A stretch of DNA of 63,112 nt from an uncultured Clostridia bacterium (GCA_944392945.1 CALXYJ010000006.1:1-63112), one strand, 5' to 3'. Shown: positions 7,186-16,209, counted from the stretch's first letter. Numbers and translations: made by a program. The notes: generated by a model from the sequence alone, not told the origin.

Positions 7186-8616
7186 TTATTCTCCTTTATC
7201 TATTAAATTTCTTGCCATTTGTACTCCGGAAGCTGACGCCATCATTAAACCTCTTGTCATTCCACCTCCATCTCCTATTGAATACAGATTTTTTACACTA
7301 GTTTCAAAATTTTTATCTATCGAAACTTTATTACTATAAAATTTTATTTCTGGAGCATATAATAAATTTTCTGGATTTGCAAATCCTTCTATAATTTTGT
7401 CAATGCTTCTTATAAATTGTAAAATATCTGTCATAGTTCTATATCCTAATGCAAAAGTTATATCTCCTGCAACTGCTGATTTTAAAGTTGGTCTTATTTT
7501 ATTATTTTTTAATTCTTCATCCCAAGTTCTCTTTCCTCTATAAATATCTCCTAACCTTTGAACTACAATATTACCATTTCCCAATTCATTTATATTTTTG
7601 GCTATATTTCTTCCATAATCTATTGGTTTATCAAATGGATAATTAAAATGATGTGATACTAATATTGCTAAATTTGTATGATTACTTTTTTTATCTTTAT
7701 ATGAATGACCATTTACTAAATTAATTCCTTCATCATAAACTTCTGATGAAACAAAACCACTTGGATTTTGGCAAAATGTCCTTACTTTATCTTTAAATGG
7801 TCCTGGATAGCCAATAAATTTTCCTTCATACATATATGTATTTATATCTTTCATTATTTCATCTGAAAGTTCATATCTTATTCCTATATCTACGACTCCC
7901 GCTTCTGTCTTTATATTATGATTATTACACATATCTACAAGCCAATTTGCACCTTTTCTTCCTACTGCAATTATTATATTTTTTCCATATATTTTACTTT
8001 CTTCTTTTTCCTTTAAATTATGTATAATAACCCCTTTAGCTTCATTGTTTTCTATTATTAAATCTTTAACTTCTGTCTCAAACATTAAATTTATATTATT
8101 ATTTTCTAGATAATCTTCCAGTCTTTTATATAATTCATGTGCTTTCTCTGTTCCTAAATGTCTTATTGGAATATCTATTAATGTAATTTCCTCTCTTTTG
8201 GCTTTTTTCTTTATCTCTTCTATCTCTTTTTTATATTTTGTTCCCTCTAATTTCGTATCTGCTCCAAAATTTAAATAAATCTGATCTGTGTAATCTATTA
8301 AATCTTTTGTTTTTTCTACTCCTATATATTTATGTAATTCTCCTCCAACATAGAAATCATTATCATCTTTATTATATAAAGATAATTTTCCATCAGAAAA
8401 AGCTCCTGCTCCAGAAAATCCACTTGTAATATTGCAAAATGGTTTGCACTTAACGCATTTTCCTATTGTTTCGATAGGACAGTTCCTATCTTCTACACGT
8501 TTTCCTTGTTCAATTAACAATATTTTTTTATTTTGTTTTTTCTGTATCATCTCATATGCAAAAAACACTGCTCCAGGTCCCATTCCAACTACAATATAAT
8601 CATAAACAGACTGCAT
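7186..8616 (-). CDS. FAD-dependent dehydrogenase (COG2509-like)
   Basis: A 476-residue flavoprotein. An N-terminal Rossmann dinucleotide-binding motif (VVGMGPGAVFFAYEM, residues 9-23) is followed by four cysteines at 46, 54, 57 and 61 and the segment GFSGAGAFSDGKL, hallmarks of the uncharacterised FAD-dependent dehydrogenases of COG2509. The C-terminal GDGGGMTRGLMMASASG closes the FAD site. The physiological substrate is unknown. An in-frame GTG at 8625 lies almost on top of the AAAGGA ribosome site, so the ATG at 8616, 10 bases downstream of it, was chosen. It is the first gene of the nucleotide-processing operon. Confidence 0.85.
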   Translation of the reverse strand: MQSVYDYIVVGMGPGAVFFAYEMIQKKQNKKILLIEQGKRVEDRNCPIETIGKCVKCKPFCNITSGFSGAGAFSDGKLSLYNKDDNDFYVGGELHKYIGVEKTKDLIDYTDQIYLNFGADTKLEGTKYKKEIEEIKKKAKREEITLIDIPIRHLGTEKAHELYKRLEDYLENNNINLMFETEVKDLIIENNEAKGVIIHNLKEKEESKIYGKNIIIAVGRKGANWLVDMCNNHNIKTEAGVVDIGIRYELSDEIMKDINTYMYEGKFIGYPGPFKDKVRTFCQNPSGFVSSEVYDEGINLVNGHSYKDKKSNHTNLAILVSHHFNYPFDKPIDYGRNIAKNINELGNGNIVVQRLGDIYRGKRTWDEELKNNKIRPTLKSAVAGDITFALGYRTMTDILQFIRSIDKIIEGFANPENLLYAPEIKFYSNKVSIDKNFETSVKNLYSIGDGGGMTRGLMMASASGVQMARNLIDKGE

Positions 8617-8668
8617 TTTTTTCACATCCTTTGATTTTTACATTCTAATCTTTCTTATTGACGATTTT

Positions 8669-8697
8669 ATTTTATATCAAAATTTTATTTATGACAA
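8669..8697 (-). promoter_or_regulatory. sigma-A-type promoter of the FAD/nucleotide operon
   Basis: On the minus strand, TTGTCA (8692-8697) and TAAAAT (8669-8674) are separated by 17 bases. It lies about 50 bases upstream of the FAD dehydrogenase start; no other convincing promoter was seen inside the operon. Confidence 0.65.
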
Positions 8698-8724
8698 TAG
8701 TGATTTTAGAACGTAATTTTTATA

Positions 8725-8940
8725 TTATTTTTTATCATTTTTCTCTATTATATATTTATATAAAATTCTTTCTACAACTTCCAAAGCTTCATAATTTGAA
8801 ATAAATCTTCCGCTATGCCTATGTCTTACACTGCTTCTTATCAATTTAATATGATTGTTATAATTTCTTTTATATATTTCTGCAAGTTTTTGTTTACTCA
8901 AACCCTTCTTCCATAAATCTATTATTTCATAATTTTGCAT
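8725..8940 (-). CDS. small helix-turn-helix-like protein of unknown function
   Basis: A 71-residue basic protein starting MQNYEIIDLWKKGLSKQKLA; the segment DLWKKGLSKQKLAEIYKRNY looks like a helix-turn-helix. The start at 8940 was chosen because GAGGGA lies 5 bases upstream; a longer frame from 8988 has no site. It stands alone, downstream of the terminator at 9028-9069 and about 30 bases before the FAD operon promoter, so it could act locally. No family was recognised. Confidence 0.55.
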   Translation of the reverse strand: MQNYEIIDLWKKGLSKQKLAEIYKRNYNNHIKLIRSSVRHRHSGRFISNYEALEVVERILYKYIIEKNDKK

Positions 8941-9027
8941 ACTATCCCTCAACTTTAGTATGCTCGATTTGATCTTATTATAAACCAAGTCGTATAAGTT
9001 TATTTTTTATGAATTTAATTAATTAAC

Positions 9028-9069
9028 AAAAGAGCTTACTAGAAAATGTTTTTTCCAATAAGCTCTTTT
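9028..9069. terminator. intrinsic terminator
   Basis: Eleven-base inverted repeat AAAAGAGCTTA / TAAGCTCTTTT with a 20-base loop that can itself pair partly. On the minus strand it lies downstream of the zincin-like gene (stop at 9153) and is followed by GTTAATTAATT. Confidence 0.6.
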
Positions 9070-9152
9070 CTTCATTATTTCGGTAAAATCATCAATTTTA
9101 CTGCAACCATTAGTCAGTGTAAAGCAGTCCAAATATATGTGATCTTTAGGCT

Positions 9153-9740
9153 TTAACTATAAGCAAGTTTTAGAACACCCCTCTGTAACAGTTTTCGTGT
9201 TTTAAAGTCCATGTCAATCAATTCAGACTCTTCGCCGGATATGATTTCTCCCACCACTTCAGCAACTACTTCTGTGGAATCATATAAATCCGTTGAAATC
9301 CTGCTTCTTACTGTTTCTAACAGTTCTTTTCCATCTTTTACCTTTAGTATCTTGTGACCAATTTCATGACCAAATGTAAAGGCTCCTGAACCAGCTCGCC
9401 TCACAATGCCAATAACAACATTATTGTCTATTATTATTGTTTCTCCCAGGAGTACGCCATAAAATCCCAATGGAAGTGGTCTAATTTCCAACTTACCACT
9501 AAGGTATCTTAATGGCATTGGGCTATCTTCATAAGTTCTTATGATCTTCTTTACTGCCCGAGAATATTGTGGAAATAATACTTCTTCAGCAAATTTGGCA
9601 ATATTCTCATCTTTTTCTGCCTTGGATTCACCCATTGCAGGTGCTGCATTGGGAAAAGATAAATCTGGTACGGGCACATATATATCTACATACATGTTGT
9701 GCCTCATTTTTGTTTTGGAATTGATTAAAATATCGGGCAT
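9153..9740 (-). CDS. zincin-like metallopeptidase of unknown family (HEIGH motif)
   Basis: A 195-residue soluble protein with FGHEIGHKIL at residues 123-132, the zinc-binding HExxH of zincins; acidic residues in TEVVAEVVGE (156-165) could supply the third ligand. It has no signal peptide or membrane segment. Length and layout recall ImmA/IrrE-type single-domain peptidases, but the rest was not recognised. The gene is visibly less AT-rich than its neighbours and uses more G/C-ending codons, which suggests transfer. It has its own consensus promoter and an AAGGAGG site, and is flanked by terminators on both sides. Confidence 0.65.
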   Translation of the reverse strand: MPDILINSKTKMRHNMYVDIYVPVPDLSFPNAAPAMGESKAEKDENIAKFAEEVLFPQYSRAVKKIIRTYEDSPMPLRYLSGKLEIRPLPLGFYGVLLGETIIIDNNVVIGIVRRAGSGAFTFGHEIGHKILKVKDGKELLETVRSRISTDLYDSTEVVAEVVGEIISGEESELIDMDFKTRKLLQRGVLKLAYS

Positions 9741-9788
9741 AATTATACCTCCTTATTTTATAACAGCAGTGTTTTAGTGAACATAATT

Positions 9789-9817
9789 ATTATACTATAA
9801 TATATTTGATTTTTCAA
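9789..9817 (-). promoter_or_regulatory. promoter of the HEIGH protein gene
   Basis: TTGAAA (9812-9817), 17-base spacer, TATAAT (9789-9794) on the minus strand. The leader to the ATG at 9740 is about 40 bases. A near consensus sigma-A promoter. Confidence 0.75.
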
Positions 9818-9876
9818 TGATACTATACCAAAATTTAGTCCTTCTTTTAATTTATTTTAAAACTAAAATCAAAACA

Positions 9877-9916
9877 AATAAAGAAAGAGGAACACTATTA
9901 TTCCTCTCTCTTTATT
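9877..9916 (-). terminator. terminator of the fatty-acid operon
   Basis: Sixteen-base arms with one mismatch (AATAAAGAAAGAGGAA / TTCCTCTCTCTTTATT) and an 8-base loop, 6 bases after the accC stop codon, followed on the minus strand by TTTGTTTTGATTTT. Confidence 0.75.
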
Positions 9917-9921
9917 GCAAA

Positions 9922-11262
9922 TTACTCATCCATCTTTTCTATAAATGATGTATCATAATCATTTTTTTGAAATTTTTCATTATTCAGAATTTTTAGTATA
10001 AAATCTCTATTTGTATCTATCCCAGAAATTACAAGTTCTGATAATGCACTTTTCATCTTTGCAATTGATTCTTTCCTATCTTTTCCATGAACAATAATCT
10101 TTGCAATCATAGAATCATAATTTTGTGGCACCCTATATCCTGCATATACGGCTGTATCAATTCTTACTCCATTTCCTCCTGGAAAATGTAACTCATCTAT
10201 AAGGCCTGGGCAAGGCATAAAGTTTTTGTCTGGATTTTCTGCATTTATTCTAGCTTCTAAACTATGACCAGTAAAAGTAATATCTTTTTGTTTATATTTT
10301 AATTTTTCTCCAGAAGCTATACGAATTTGTTCTTTTACTAAATCTAAACCTGTTACCATCTCTGTTATTGGATGTTCTACTTGTATTCTTGTATTCATCT
10401 CCATAAAATAGAAATCTTTATTCTTATCAACTAAAAATTCTATTGTACCAACATTTGTATACCCAACTTCTTTTACTGCTTTAACTGCTACAGTACCCAT
10501 TTTTTCTCTTAATTTACTATCTATAATTCCTGATGGTGTTTCTTCCAAAATTTTTTGATTTCTTCTTTGGACTGTACAATCTCTTTCCCCTAAATGAACT
10601 GCATTTCCATGCTCATCTGCCATTACTTGTATTTCTATATGTCTTGGATTTTGTACAAATTTTTCTATATAAATACTATCATCATTAAATGAAATTGCTG
10701 CTTCTTGTTTTACAACTTCATAAGCTTTTCTTAATTCATCTTCATTATATGCAACTCTTATACCTTTTCCACCACCACCAGCAGATGCCTTAAGCATTAC
10801 TGGATATCCTATTTGGTTTGAAATATTTATTGCTTCTTGCATTGTATATATTAATCCATCAGATCCAGGAACTACTGGAACTCCAGCATTTTTCATAGTT
10901 TCTTTTGCTTTAGATTTATTTCCCATAAGTTCAATTATCTCTGGTCTTGGACCTATAAATTTTATACCTATTTCGTCACACATTTTAGCAAAGCTACTAT
11001 TTTCTGATAAAAATCCAAAACCTGGATGAATACTATCTGCACCAGTTAAGCAAGCAGCTTCTATAATTGCCTTTACATTTAAATAACTTTTTACAGAAGG
11101 TGCTGGTCCAATGCATACAGCTTCATCTGCAAGTTTTGTATGTAACGCTGTCTTATCTGCTTCTGAATATACTGCAACTGTTTTTATTCCCATCTCTCTA
11201 CAAGCTCTTATAATCCTAACAGCTATTTCTCCTCTGTTTGCAATTAATATTTTCTTTAACAT
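9922..11262 (-). CDS. accC: biotin carboxylase subunit of acetyl-CoA carboxylase
   Basis: A 446-residue biotin carboxylase, which uses ATP and bicarbonate to carboxylate the biotin on AccB, the first step of fatty-acid synthesis. Visible are the N-terminal ILIANRGEIAVRIIRACREM, the glycine-rich ATP loop SAGGGGKGIRVA, ERDCTVQRRNQK, and the catalytic EMNTRIQVEHPITEMVTG. Full usual length. It is the last gene of the fab operon, 60 bases after fabZ, and is followed by a terminator; accD and accA, which often come next, are absent here. Confidence 0.97.
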   Translation of the reverse strand: MLKKILIANRGEIAVRIIRACREMGIKTVAVYSEADKTALHTKLADEAVCIGPAPSVKSYLNVKAIIEAACLTGADSIHPGFGFLSENSSFAKMCDEIGIKFIGPRPEIIELMGNKSKAKETMKNAGVPVVPGSDGLIYTMQEAINISNQIGYPVMLKASAGGGGKGIRVAYNEDELRKAYEVVKQEAAISFNDDSIYIEKFVQNPRHIEIQVMADEHGNAVHLGERDCTVQRRNQKILEETPSGIIDSKLREKMGTVAVKAVKEVGYTNVGTIEFLVDKNKDFYFMEMNTRIQVEHPITEMVTGLDLVKEQIRIASGEKLKYKQKDITFTGHSLEARINAENPDKNFMPCPGLIDELHFPGGNGVRIDTAVYAGYRVPQNYDSMIAKIIVHGKDRKESIAKMKSALSELVISGIDTNRDFILKILNNEKFQKNDYDTSFIEKMDE

Positions 11263-11322
11263 ATCAATTTCAAATCCTTTCCTATTTAATTGCTACATTT
11301 AATTTTCTATATAATTTAGCAA

Positions 11323-11745
11323 TTATACTATTGCAAAAGTAAGCTCGCCTTTTACTGCAACCTCGCCATTTACTGTTGCAATTGCTTCTCCAACACCTAT
11401 TGGTCCTTTTCTCTTTATTATTTTAACTTCTAATTTAAGAACATCTCCTGGTACTACTTGTCTTTTAAATCTTAATTTATCAACTCCACCAAAAAGTGCA
11501 TTTTTGCCTTTATTTTCTGGCATAGAAAGAATTGCAACTGCACCTGTTTGTGCTAATGCTTCTATTGTTAAAACACCTGGCATTATAGGATTTCCTGGAA
11601 AATGTCCTTGAAAATGTGGTTCATTTATACATACATTTTTATATGCTGTACAACTTTCTCCTGGTACATATTCTTCTACTCTATCTATCATTAAAAAAGG
11701 TGGTCTTTGTGGAATTATTTCCATTATTTCATTTATATTTAACAT
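11323..11745 (-). CDS. fabZ: 3-hydroxyacyl-ACP dehydratase
   Basis: A 140-residue hot-dog-fold dehydratase that removes water from 3-hydroxyacyl-ACP in each elongation cycle. The active-site segment [15 protein letters not shown] carries the catalytic histidine, and the Glu of [11 protein letters not shown] is the second catalytic residue. AAAGGAG precedes the ATG. It lies between accB and accC; the gap from accB holds a palindromic repeat (11776-11806). Confidence 0.97.
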   Translation of the reverse strand: MLNINEIMEIIPQRPPFLMIDRVEEYVPGESCTAYKNVCINEPHFQGHFPGNPIMPGVLTIEALAQTGAVAILSMPENKGKNALFGGVDKLRFKRQVVPGDVLKLEVKIIKRKGPIGVGEAIATVNGEVAVKGELTFAIV

Positions 11746-11775
11746 AATTTATTCTCCTTTATTTATTAATAATTT

Positions 11776-11806
11776 ATGAACTTTAAGGAACATCCCTAAA
11801 GTTCAT
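11776..11806. repeat. palindromic intergenic repeat, copy A
   Basis: Arms ATGAACTTTAAGGA and TCCCTAAAGTTCAT flank ACA; the single mismatch becomes a G-U pair in minus-strand RNA. It lies between accB and fabZ. The same GAACTTTA..TAAAGTTC palindrome recurs at 33677-33705 and 37322-37350. No T-run follows, so it is not a normal terminator. Confidence 0.75.
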
Positions 11807-11811
11807 TTAAC

Positions 11812-12261
11812 TTATTTTATTTTGAATAAAGTAGTTCCATACTCTACCATGTCTTCATTTTTTACACAAATTTCAACGATTTCTCCATCATATTCTGATT
11901 CTATTTCATTCATTAATTTCATTGCTTCTACAACACAAAGTACATCACCTTTTTTTACTTTATCACCAATTTTAACATATGGTTCATCTTTTGGTGATGG
12001 ACTACTGTAAAATGTTCCAACCATTGGAGATTTTACTTCTTTATAATTTTCTGTTGCTACTACTGCTTTTGGCTCTTCTTTTTGTTGTGTTGGCAAAGTA
12101 ACTTCCTTAACAGCAGGTACTCCTGGAGTTACAGTTTCTATGATCTTTGCTTCATTTTTTTTCATTTTAATTTTGGTTCCATCTGGAAATTCAATATCTA
12201 AACTATCTACTTTAGAATTACCCATATCATCTAATAATCTTTTTATATCCTCATATTCCAT
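11812..12261 (-). CDS. accB: biotin carboxyl carrier protein of acetyl-CoA carboxylase
   Basis: A 149-residue AccB. The C-terminal biotinyl domain carries the biotin-accepting lysine in VVEAMKLMNEIE, and the thumb-like segment FYSSPSPKDEPYVKIGDKV precedes it. A Pro/Val/Glu-rich flexible linker (about residues 45-75) separates it from the N-terminal helix. The lysine would be biotinylated by the BirA encoded at 19482-20063. It follows fabF by 12 bases with GGAG before the ATG. Confidence 0.96.
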   Translation of the reverse strand: MEYEDIKRLLDDMGNSKVDSLDIEFPDGTKIKMKKNEAKIIETVTPGVPAVKEVTLPTQQKEEPKAVVATENYKEVKSPMVGTFYSSPSPKDEPYVKIGDKVKKGDVLCVVEAMKLMNEIESEYDGEIVEICVKNEDMVEYGTTLFKIK

Positions 12262-12273
12262 ATCTTTTTACTC

Positions 12274-13515
12274 CTATCCTTCATATTTTTTAAATATTAT
12301 TGATGCATTATGTCCACCAAATCCTAATGAATTTGACATGGCAACTTTTACATCAACATTTCTTCCTTTGTTTGGAACTATATCTAAATCACATTCTGGA
12401 TCTTCTACTTTATAGTTTATTGTTGCTGGTACAAATCCTTCTTCTATTGCTTTAACACATGCTATAGCTTCTACTCCTCCAGCTGCACCTAGTAAATGTC
12501 CTGTGTTACTTTTTGTAGAACTTACTAAAACTTTTTTACTTGCTTCTTCTCCTAAAGCTTTCTTAATCGCCATAGTTTCACCAGCATCATTTAAATGTGT
12601 TGATGTACCATGTGCATTTATGTATGTAATATCTTCTGGCTTTAAGTTAGCATCTTCCATTGCAGACTTCATAGCTCTTGCAGCTCCCTCTCCATCTGGT
12701 GATGGTGATGTTATGTGATATGCATCGGATGAAGCTCCATAGCCTACTATTTCTGCATATATATGAGCTCCTCTTTTTTTAGCATGTTCTAATTCTTCTA
12801 GGACTATAACTGCAGCTCCTTCACCCATAACAAATCCGCTTCTTTCTAAATCGAAAGGTATACTTGCTCTATCTTTATCTGTAACTTGAGTTAGTGCTTT
12901 TATATTTTGAAATCCTGCTATACCTGTTTTAGTTATTGGGGCTTCTGTTCCTCCTGCTAGTACTGCATCTTGATAACCATGTTTAATCATTCTGTAACTT
13001 TCTCCTATTGAATGAGTTCCAGTTGCACATGCTGTTACCATTGCAACAGATTCCCCTTTTAATCCTAGATCTATTGTTACATTTCCAGCTGCCATATTTG
13101 GTATTCCCATTGGAATAAACATTGGTGATACTCTATCTGGTCCTTTTGTTACACATGCACCAATATCTTTTTCCATTGTCTCTAGTCCACCAATTCCAGA
13201 ACCAATAACAGTTCCTACTCTTGTTAAATCTGTATTTTCTTCTGTAATACCACTATCTTTTAGAGCTTCTCTTGATGCTATTACAGCATATTGTGTATAT
13301 AAATCCATTCTTCTTGCTGTTCTTCTGTCAAAATAGTCTTCTGGATTAAAACCTTTTACTTCAGCTGCTAATTTTACTTTTAAATCACTTGTATCAACTC
13401 TTGTTATTTCGTCAATACCACATTTTCCATTTTTTATTCCTTTCCAAAATTCTTTTGCTGTATTTCCTATTGGTGTAATTGCTCCTATGCCAGTAACAAC
13501 AACTCTTCTTTCCAT
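12274..13515 (-). CDS. fabF: beta-ketoacyl-ACP synthase II
   Basis: A 413-residue thiolase-fold condensing enzyme that elongates acyl-ACP with malonyl-ACP. The nucleophilic cysteine lies in VTACATGTHSIG, and the two catalytic histidines in NAHGTSTHLND and NTGHLLGAAGG. The glycine-rich NSLGFGGHNAS is near the end. Full length. Its ATG directly abuts the fabG stop codon; a GGGGG site lies inside the end of fabG. Confidence 0.97.
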   Translation of the reverse strand: MERRVVVTGIGAITPIGNTAKEFWKGIKNGKCGIDEITRVDTSDLKVKLAAEVKGFNPEDYFDRRTARRMDLYTQYAVIASREALKDSGITEENTDLTRVGTVIGSGIGGLETMEKDIGACVTKGPDRVSPMFIPMGIPNMAAGNVTIDLGLKGESVAMVTACATGTHSIGESYRMIKHGYQDAVLAGGTEAPITKTGIAGFQNIKALTQVTDKDRASIPFDLERSGFVMGEGAAVIVLEELEHAKKRGAHIYAEIVGYGASSDAYHITSPSPDGEGAARAMKSAMEDANLKPEDITYINAHGTSTHLNDAGETMAIKKALGEEASKKVLVSSTKSNTGHLLGAAGGVEAIACVKAIEEGFVPATINYKVEDPECDLDIVPNKGRNVDVKVAMSNSLGFGGHNASIIFKKYEG

Positions 13516-14250
13516 TTAAATCATACCCCCATCTATATTTAATGTTTGACCTGTTATATATGTATTTTCTTCTCCTCCTAAGAAATATACTGCATTAGCA
13601 ATTTCTTCAGCAGTTCCCATTCTTTTTAATGGAATTTGTGCATTTATACTATCTTTTACTTTATCACTTAATACTTTTGTCATATCTGTTGCTATAAAAC
13701 CAGGAGCAACACAATTTGCTAAAATATTCCTTGATGCTAATTCTTTTGCAACACTTTTTGTAAATCCTATAATTCCTGCTTTAGATGCTGCATAATTTGA
13801 TTGTCCAGCATTTCCCATAACTCCTACTACAGAAGAAATACTAACTATTCTTCCTTCTCTTCTTTTCATCATATATGGTGTTACTAATTTTGTTAAATTA
13901 AATGTTCCTTTTAGATTTATAGAAATTACTTTATCAAAATCTTCTTCTTTCATTCTCATTAACAAATTATCTCTTGTAATACCAGCATTATTTACTAATA
14001 CATCTATTCTTCCAAATTTTTCTATTGCAGATGTTACCATCTTTTCACATTCTTCATAATTACTTACATCTGCCTTTTCCATTAATATGTCTACATTGTA
14101 TTTTTTAAATTCATTTTTAAACTCTTCTAAATCAGTATTATCTGAAACATAATTTATTACTAAATCATATCCATTTTTTGCAAATTTTTCAGCAATTGCT
14201 TTACCTATTCCTCTTGAACCACCTGTTATTAAAGCTACTCTTTTTTCCAT
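13516..14250 (-). CDS. fabG: 3-oxoacyl-ACP reductase
   Basis: A 244-residue short-chain dehydrogenase reducing 3-oxoacyl-ACP with NADPH. It shows the TGGSRGIGKAIA cofactor motif, NNAGIT, the catalytic Ser-Tyr-Lys set (SISSVVGVMGNAGQSNYAASK), and the typical C-terminal TGQTLNIDGGMI. It lies 2 bases after fabD, with AGGAGAG before the ATG. Confidence 0.97.
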   Translation of the reverse strand: MEKRVALITGGSRGIGKAIAEKFAKNGYDLVINYVSDNTDLEEFKNEFKKYNVDILMEKADVSNYEECEKMVTSAIEKFGRIDVLVNNAGITRDNLLMRMKEEDFDKVISINLKGTFNLTKLVTPYMMKRREGRIVSISSVVGVMGNAGQSNYAASKAGIIGFTKSVAKELASRNILANCVAPGFIATDMTKVLSDKVKDSINAQIPLKRMGTAEEIANAVYFLGGEENTYITGQTLNIDGGMI

Positions 14251-14252
14251 CT

Positions 14253-15200
14253 TTACTCTCCTTTATTAAAATTTTCTAAAAAGCTTTCTAATGTCTCCAC
14301 ACTATTAATATTTATTATATTTGCTTCTTTATTTTCCTTTTTAACAAATCCTGTTAAAGTTTTACCTGGACCTATTTCTACATATGTATCTATACCATTT
14401 TCCTGCATTGTTTTTATTGCTTTATCAAATCTTACAGAACTTACAATATGTCTTGATAAAATATCTACCATGTCATCATTTTCAGTATAGAATGTTCCAT
14501 CTAAATTTTTTATTACTTTTGCCTTTATATTTTCTTTATTAAATTTTACATTTTTAAGATATTCAGTATATAATTCTTTTGCTCTATTTAATTTTACAGT
14601 ATGGAAAGGTCCTCCTGTCTGTAACTTTAAAGCTCTTTTAGCTCCTCTTGCTTTTAGTTCTTCTATTGCTAAATTAATAGCTTCCTCATCTCCAGAGATT
14701 ACTGTTTGATCAGAATAATTATAATTAGCAGGTGATATAAACATTCCTTTGTTTGAAATTTCTTTGCACACATCCTCTATTATATCACTATTTAATCCAA
14801 TTATGGCTGCCATACTATAATTTCCAGGCTCTACTTCATTTCCCATTAAATATCCACGATGTTTTAATAAAGTAATACCATCTTCAAAGTTTAGATATCC
14901 ACCACTTATTAATGCTGGGTATTCTCCTAAGCTTAATCCAACTGTTATATCTGGCTTTATACCTTTTTCTTCTAAAACTTTTAATATTCCTAAACTCATC
15001 GTTGCTATTGCAAGTTGCGTATTTTCTGTTTTACTTAATTCTTCCATTGTAGAATTAAATGTTATTTCTGCAATATCCTTTCCAGATATTTCTGAAGCTA
15101 TTTGGTAAACAGATCTTATTTCTTCGTATTTATCATATAAATCTTTTCCCATTCCTACTGTTTGTGCTCCTTGTCCTGGGAACATAAAAGCAATTTTCAT
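14253..15200 (-). CDS. fabD: malonyl-CoA:ACP transacylase
   Basis: A 315-residue FabD that loads malonyl groups onto acyl carrier protein. It has the N-terminal FPGQGAQ, the nucleophile elbow GLSLGEYPAL, and the catalytic histidine in GGPFHTVKL. A longer frame from 15218 exists, but AAAGGAAG lies just before the ATG at 15200, and the family begins with this MKIAFMFPGQ sequence. Its substrate ACP is not encoded in this window. Confidence 0.96.
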   Translation of the reverse strand: MKIAFMFPGQGAQTVGMGKDLYDKYEEIRSVYQIASEISGKDIAEITFNSTMEELSKTENTQLAIATMSLGILKVLEEKGIKPDITVGLSLGEYPALISGGYLNFEDGITLLKHRGYLMGNEVEPGNYSMAAIIGLNSDIIEDVCKEISNKGMFISPANYNYSDQTVISGDEEAINLAIEELKARGAKRALKLQTGGPFHTVKLNRAKELYTEYLKNVKFNKENIKAKVIKNLDGTFYTENDDMVDILSRHIVSSVRFDKAIKTMQENGIDTYVEIGPGKTLTGFVKKENKEANIININSVETLESFLENFNKGE

Positions 15201-15229
15201 TTCTATCTTCCTTTCCATCTAATATTTTC

Positions 15230-16147
15230 TTACATTTCTAATAATATACTTCCAGTATTTAGTCCTCCACCATAACCAATTAAAACAATTTTATCTTTTT
15301 CTTTTACTTTATTACTGTTTAAAATTTCATCAATAGCTATTGGAATACTTGCACAAAATGTATTCCCGTATTTTTCTATATTTACATACATTTTTTCTTT
15401 GGGTAAATCTAATTTATTGGCCATTGATTTTAAGATTTTCTTATTAGATTGGTGTGGTATTATATAATTTATATCATTTATTGTTAAATTATTGTTTTCT
15501 AATAATTTATTTATATTTTTTACTGTCTCTGTTACTGCATATTTGTATATTTCTTTGCCATTCATATATATTTTTGAATTATTTGTACATGTAAGTATCT
15601 CTCCATTTTGCCCCATACTTTCTATATATGAATCATACAACTTCTTTTCTTTACTTTTCTGTATTATAATAGCTCCTGCACCATCTGATAGTAATATTTC
15701 TGTTCCTATATCCTGTTTATCAACAAAATTTGATAATTTTTCTACCCCAACTACTAATGCAGTGTTTATTCTATTACTGTCTATATATAATTTTGCGATA
15801 TCTAATGCATTTATAAAGCCCGCGCATCCTGCTAATATATCCAAGCACATACAATCAATCATATTAAAATACTTTTGTATTTCGTATGATATACTTGGCA
15901 TCTGGCTTTTTTCTGAGGTTGATGCTACTATTATTAAATCTATTTTTTCTTTACACTTTTTTAAAGCTTCTTCTGAGGCTTTTATTGCTATTTCTTCTAT
16001 CTCTAAATTTGCATAAAATCTTTGTTTTATTCCGGTTCTTTTTAAAATATAATTTTTTTCTACTTGATATTTTTCTTCGAGTTCTTCATTAGTTATTTTC
16101 ATGTCTGGAATATATTTTCCACTTGATATTATTTGTATACTATTCAT
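15230..16147 (-). CDS. fabH: beta-ketoacyl-ACP synthase III
   Basis: A 305-residue condensing enzyme that starts fatty-acid synthesis from acyl-CoA and malonyl-ACP. Catalytic Cys108 lies in DILAGCAGFINALDIA, the histidine in IIPHQSNKKI, and the asparagine in KYGNTFCASIP; GYGGGLNTGS closes the protein. It is the first gene of the operon, with AGGGAG before the ATG. An operator-like palindrome (16210-16221) sits upstream. In many clostridia acpP and fabK follow fabH, but here fabD comes next. Confidence 0.95.
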   Translation of the reverse strand: MNSIQIISSGKYIPDMKITNEELEEKYQVEKNYILKRTGIKQRFYANLEIEEIAIKASEEALKKCKEKIDLIIVASTSEKSQMPSISYEIQKYFNMIDCMCLDILAGCAGFINALDIAKLYIDSNRINTALVVGVEKLSNFVDKQDIGTEILLSDGAGAIIIQKSKEKKLYDSYIESMGQNGEILTCTNNSKIYMNGKEIYKYAVTETVKNINKLLENNNLTINDINYIIPHQSNKKILKSMANKLDLPKEKMYVNIEKYGNTFCASIPIAIDEILNSNKVKEKDKIVLIGYGGGLNTGSILLEM

Positions 16148-16209
16148 AATCTCTCCCTATATGTCTACCTATAATATTTTAATGTTTTTCCTATTTATTT
16201 TTAATTAGT

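Noticed and set aside
15492..16016. Open frame antisense to fabH
   Set aside because: Fully inside a well-supported gene, no ribosome site, Phe/Ile/Ser-rich translation typical of antisense AT-rich DNA.
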